From the NCBI GenBank assembly GCA_004558535.1, contig SFCP01000088.1:1-7150 (forward strand): a stretch of DNA of 7,150 nucleotides, in the 5' to 3' direction. Below the pieces are notes generated by a model. That model did no database searches. It was not told the DNA's origin and saw nothing but the letters and a program-made list of their open reading frames with translations. The translations under genes were made by a program, and so were the position numbers. This stretch comes from Bacteroidales bacterium (lineage in GTDB: Bacteria; Bacteroidota; Bacteroidia; Bacteroidales; Bacteroidaceae). Numbering within the stretch: the stretch's first letter is position 1; every line of letters starts with the position of its first letter. Shown piece after piece: positions 5,238 to 7,150 of this stretch.

Positions 5238-6473
5238 TTAATTTCCGAAGAACATATAGCAGACGAATATCGCTGCCACGATGCCTGCCAAGTCGGCCAG
5301 CAGACCGCAGGTGACGGCATGGCGCGTGTGGCGCACACCCACGCTGCCGAAGTAGACGGCCAGGATGTAGAAGGTCGTATCCGTGCTGCCTTGGAAGATA
5401 CAACTGAGCCGTCCGATAAAGGAATCGGCACCGTAGGTCGTCATTGCATCGACCATCATGCCCCGTGCACCGCTGCCGCTGAGCGGTTTCATCAGCGCGG
5501 TGGGCAGTGCGCCGACCCAATCGGCATCGCAGCCGGTCTGGCGGACCAGCCAGGCCGCCCCATCAATGAGCCAGTCCATTGCTCCCGAGGCGCGGAATAC
5601 ACCGATGGCCACCAAAATGGCCACCAGGTAGGGGATGATGCGCACGGCTGTCTCGAATCCGCCCTTCGCACCCTCGACAAACGCCTCGTAGACGTTGACG
5701 CGCTTGCGGATGCCGGCACCGAGGAATATCGCGATAATGAGGAAAAGCAGTATGTTGGCCACATTGACGCCCCACACCTCCATTTCGGCGCTGCTCAGCA
5801 GGCTGAAACCGTAGGCCAAGGCAGCAATCGCCAGCGACAGGCCGCCCAGGTAGAACAGCACGACGCGGTTCAGCAGGTTGATACGTTGCACGGCGGAGGT
5901 GATGATGATACCGGCCATCGTACTGGCAAAGGTGGCCAGCAGGATGGGCAGGAATACGTCGGTGGGCTGTGCCGCCCCCTGCGTCGCGCGGTAGACCAGG
6001 ATGCTCACGGGCAGGATGGTGAGGCCCGAAGTGTTGAGCACGAGGAACATAATCATGGAGTTCGAGGCCGTATCCTTCTTGGGATTGATTTCCTGCAGGC
6101 CCTCCATCGCCTTGAGTCCCAGCGGCGTGGCCGCGTTGTCCAGTCCCAGCATGTTGGCCGAGATGTTCATGAAGATATTGCCGATGACGGGGTGGTTGCG
6201 TGGGATTTCGGGGAAGAGTTTGGCGAAGAGCGGGCCCAGCGCGCGGGCCAGGGCGTTCACCACGCCTCCCTTTTCGCCAATCCGCATGACGCCGAGCCAC
6301 AGGGAGAGCACGCCGGTCAGTCCCAGCGAGATTTCAAAGGCCGTCTTCGACGTTTCAAACGTGGAATTCATGATGGCGGGAAAAACCTCCGTATCGCCCA
6401 TGAAAATCAGTCGGATGCAGGCGATGACAAAGGCGATGAGAAAGAAGGCTATCCAAATGTAGTTCAGTACCAT
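5238..6473 (-). CDS. Fused SpmA/SpmB-like nucleoside-recognition membrane protein
   Basis: The 411-residue membrane protein has two GATE/nucleoside-recognition halves. The N-terminal half (about 1-210) is SpmA-like, with the signature NMLGLDNAATPLGLKAM at residues 107-123 preceded by GNIFMNISA. The C-terminal half (about 220-411) is SpmB-like, with KPLSGSGARGMM near 328-339 and FQGSTDTTFYILAVYFGSVG near 365-385. In Bacillus, SpmA and SpmB are separate proteins needed for spore-core dehydration. Bacteroidota do not sporulate, so the role here is unknown; the GATE family suggests transport or gating of a small molecule across the inner membrane. About ten hydrophobic segments are visible. The ATG at 6473 gives an immediate membrane segment (VLNYIWIAFFLIAFVIACI) and sits about 20 bases from the predicted transcript start. 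It probably leads the operon continuing into the flippase and M16 genes. Confidence 0.9.
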   Translation of the reverse strand: MVLNYIWIAFFLIAFVIACIRLIFMGDTEVFPAIMNSTFETSKTAFEISLGLTGVLSLWLGVMRIGEKGGVVNALARALGPLFAKLFPEIPRNHPVIGNIFMNISANMLGLDNAATPLGLKAMEGLQEINPKKDTASNSMIMFLVLNTSGLTILPVSILVYRATQGAAQPTDVFLPILLATFASTMAGIIITSAVQRINLLNRVVLFYLGGLSLAIAALAYGFSLLSSAEMEVWGVNVANILLFLIIAIFLGAGIRKRVNVYEAFVEGAKGGFETAVRIIPYLVAILVAIGVFRASGAMDWLIDGAAWLVRQTGCDADWVGALPTALMKPLSGSGARGMMVDAMTTYGADSFIGRLSCIFQGSTDTTFYILAVYFGSVGVRHTRHAVTCGLLADLAGIVAAIFVCYMFFGN

Positions 6474-6499
6474 GTGCCCGAGAGTTGAAAAAATCGGTG

Positions 6500-6507
6500 C
6501 AAAGGTA
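6500..6507 (-). promoter_or_regulatory. -7 box upstream of the SpmA/SpmB-like gene
   Basis: TACCTTTG on the minus strand matches TAnnTTTG exactly, within the same TGCAAARGTACG context as the two tRNA promoters. No good TTTG is found 19-21 bases upstream, so the -33 box is weak or the promoter needs an activator. A start near 6493 leaves a leader of only about 20 bases. It probably drives the three-gene run to 2470. Confidence 0.55.
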
Positions 6508-6532
6508 CGGAATTTTCGGCGACTGCGGGTCG

Positions 6533-6621
6533 CTGCCCTTTGGGAATTAGGAATCTGCCCTTTGGAAATTAGGAATTTGCCCTATGGGAATTAGGAATTA
6601 GGAGTTAGGAATTAGGAATTA
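6533..6621. repeat. 22-bp tandem repeat passing into a 7-bp repeat
   Basis: Three 22-bp units at 6533-6554, 6555-6576 and 6577-6598 share YTGCCCTWTGGRAATTAGGA plus AT, with four variable positions. The last part of the unit, TAGGAAT, is then iterated alone: TAGGAGT, TAGGAAT, TAGGAAT (6599-6619) and a trailing TA. The 7-mer array appears to have grown from the end of the longer unit by slippage. It is noncoding and lies upstream of the promoter at 6500. Confidence 0.9.
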
Positions 6622-6769
6622 CGGTGCGGTTTCGTTTTCCTGCCAAGTAGGGGGATGTGCCCATTGCGCCCCTAATTTTACCAATACAGGCCTTACGGAA
6701 AATGCAGTTCCACCAGATTTCCGCCTAAGCCGTTTCCGGATGCAGAAGAAAGCCCCCTTTGTGCGCCAT

Positions 6770-6834
6770 GTCTACACTTTTAAGGACGAAAAAGTGTGGA
6801 AGTTTACATTTTTAAGGACGAAAAAGTGTATAGA
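6770..6834. repeat. Tandem pair of hairpins with period 32
   Basis: AAGGACGAAAAAGTGT occurs at 6782-6797 and again at 6814-6829. In copy 1, ACACTTTT (6774-6781) pairs with AAAAGTGT (6790-6797) around an 8-base loop. Copy 2 has the weaker left arm ACATTTTT. In addition, GTCTACACTTTT (6770-6781) can pair with the far right arm AAAAGTG-TA-TAGAC (6822-6834), allowing one long alternative stem over both copies. These are mutually exclusive folds, an arrangement also used by attenuators and tandem regulatory hairpins, but no adjacent plus-strand gene is visible. Confidence 0.85.
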
Positions 6835-6937
6835 CTTATATTGCTGTCCGGTAAAAGTTTTTAGCGACAAAGAAATAGATGGCTATTGAACTCCCGTTTC
6901 GGCCGTTTTCGCAGGAAAGACAAAACCGGTATAAACC

Positions 6938-7011
6938 CCTTGTGCTGGATGCAAAATGACTCTTGTGAGCCATGGACGCTGTAGCCGTCGGGTTTTGCAT
7001 CCGGCACAAGG
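6938..7011. repeat. 19-bp inverted repeat with 36-base loop, flanked by ATAAAC
   Basis: CCTTGTGCTGGATGCAAAA (6938-6956) pairs with TTTTGCATCCGGCACAAGG (6993-7011): 18 Watson-Crick pairs and one G-T. The loop can form a small GACG/CGTC stem (6975-6978 with 6986-6989). ATAAAC stands on both sides (6931-6936 and 7014-7019), which could be a target-site duplication, a coincidence or part of the next repeat. It may be a small MITE-like element, a dispersed palindrome or a structured RNA. Confidence 0.85.
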
Positions 7012-7012
7012 C

Positions 7013-7150
7013 GATAAACAGAATAATAACCCTTTTCTCTATAACAAGAACCCTTGTCCTCTGTAACAGTGATGTTGTATAAAAATTCCGTTCTTGAGGT
7101 GGATACAGTTACTATGTACCTCTACCAATAGAATGTTTTTTCTGTTTATC
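7013..7150. repeat. 11-bp inverted repeat spanning 138 bases to the window edge
   Basis: GATAAACAGAA (7013-7023) and TTCTGTTTATC (7140-7150) are exact reverse complements. The right arm is the very end of the window, so the match could continue beyond it, but the left side is already known: bases outward from 7013 are GCCTTG read leftwards on the plus strand. Between the arms lies no gene. The arms could be ends of a small mobile element or an invertible segment. Confidence 0.6.
7028..7068. repeat. Two imperfect ~20-bp direct repeats
   Basis: AACCCTTTTCTCTATAACA (7028-7046) and AACCCTTGTCCTCTGTAACA (7049-7068) align with two substitutions and one inserted base, at a spacing of 21. They lie inside the 11-bp inverted repeat. 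Paired direct repeats of this size can be protein-binding sites; nothing here shows which protein. Confidence 0.6.

Larger units (their letters stand above)
6474..7150. other. Gene-free region rich in repeats and hairpins
   Basis: No open frame here looks like a gene on either strand. The first 35 bases carry the promoter of the SpmA/SpmB-like gene. The rest holds tandem and inverted repeats, listed separately. A further weak hairpin pairs TAGGGG (6648-6653) with CCCCTA (6669-6674), followed by ATTTTA, and could be a minor plus-strand terminator. The stretch 6835-6930 shows nothing I can name. Confidence 0.75.

Noticed and set aside
5190..6488. 432-residue plus-strand open frame opposite the SpmA/SpmB-like gene
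   Set aside because: It mirrors almost the whole minus-strand gene, has a His/Asp/Gln/Gly-rich composition typical of an antisense shadow of a GC-rich gene, and matches no family I know.

Overview
The window looks like a chromosomal segment of a Bacteroidota bacterium, most likely Bacteroidales, with a fairly GC-rich genome. Three things point that way. The promoters match the Bacteroides-type form TTTG, then about 19-21 bases, then TAnnTTTG. The genes lack Shine-Dalgarno sequences, and rpsT has an A-rich leader instead. The protein set includes a DUF3256-like protein, a fused SpmA/SpmB protein and a Bacteroidales-type flippase. I cannot name the genus.

Layout from left to right. A tRNA with anticodon CAT (4-77, minus) has a good promoter (105-135) whose -33 box lies inside a palindrome. 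A 21-bp minisatellite (171-308) follows. Next is a small exported protein resembling DUF3256 (369-788, minus). A strong intrinsic terminator (834-865) ends a compact minus-strand unit made of a promoter (1279-1310), tRNA-Glu (1165-1236) and rpsT for ribosomal protein S20 (888-1142). The DNA repair gene recO (1476-2201, plus) is read divergently from that unit. A 268-base convergent gap (2202-2469) holds an alternating purine-pyrimidine tract and a perfect 17-bp inverted repeat.

The second half is a minus-strand run, probably an operon, in the order 6473 to 2470: the SpmA/SpmB-like membrane protein, a MOP-superfamily polysaccharide flippase, and an M16 zinc peptidase whose start codon overlaps the flippase stop codon (ATGA). 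The flippase acts in the inner membrane and the peptidase probably works in the cytoplasm or periplasm. Their coupling is visible in the sequence, but a shared function is only inferred.

The last 677 bases (6474-7150) contain no gene I can support but are dense in structure: a 22-bp tandem repeat decaying into a 7-bp repeat, a 32-bp tandem pair of hairpins, a 19-bp-stem inverted repeat flanked by ATAAAC, a 20-bp direct repeat, and an 11-bp inverted repeat whose second arm is the end of the window. The genes are mostly conserved housekeeping and envelope genes. The unexplained material is the repeated, structured noncoding DNA.
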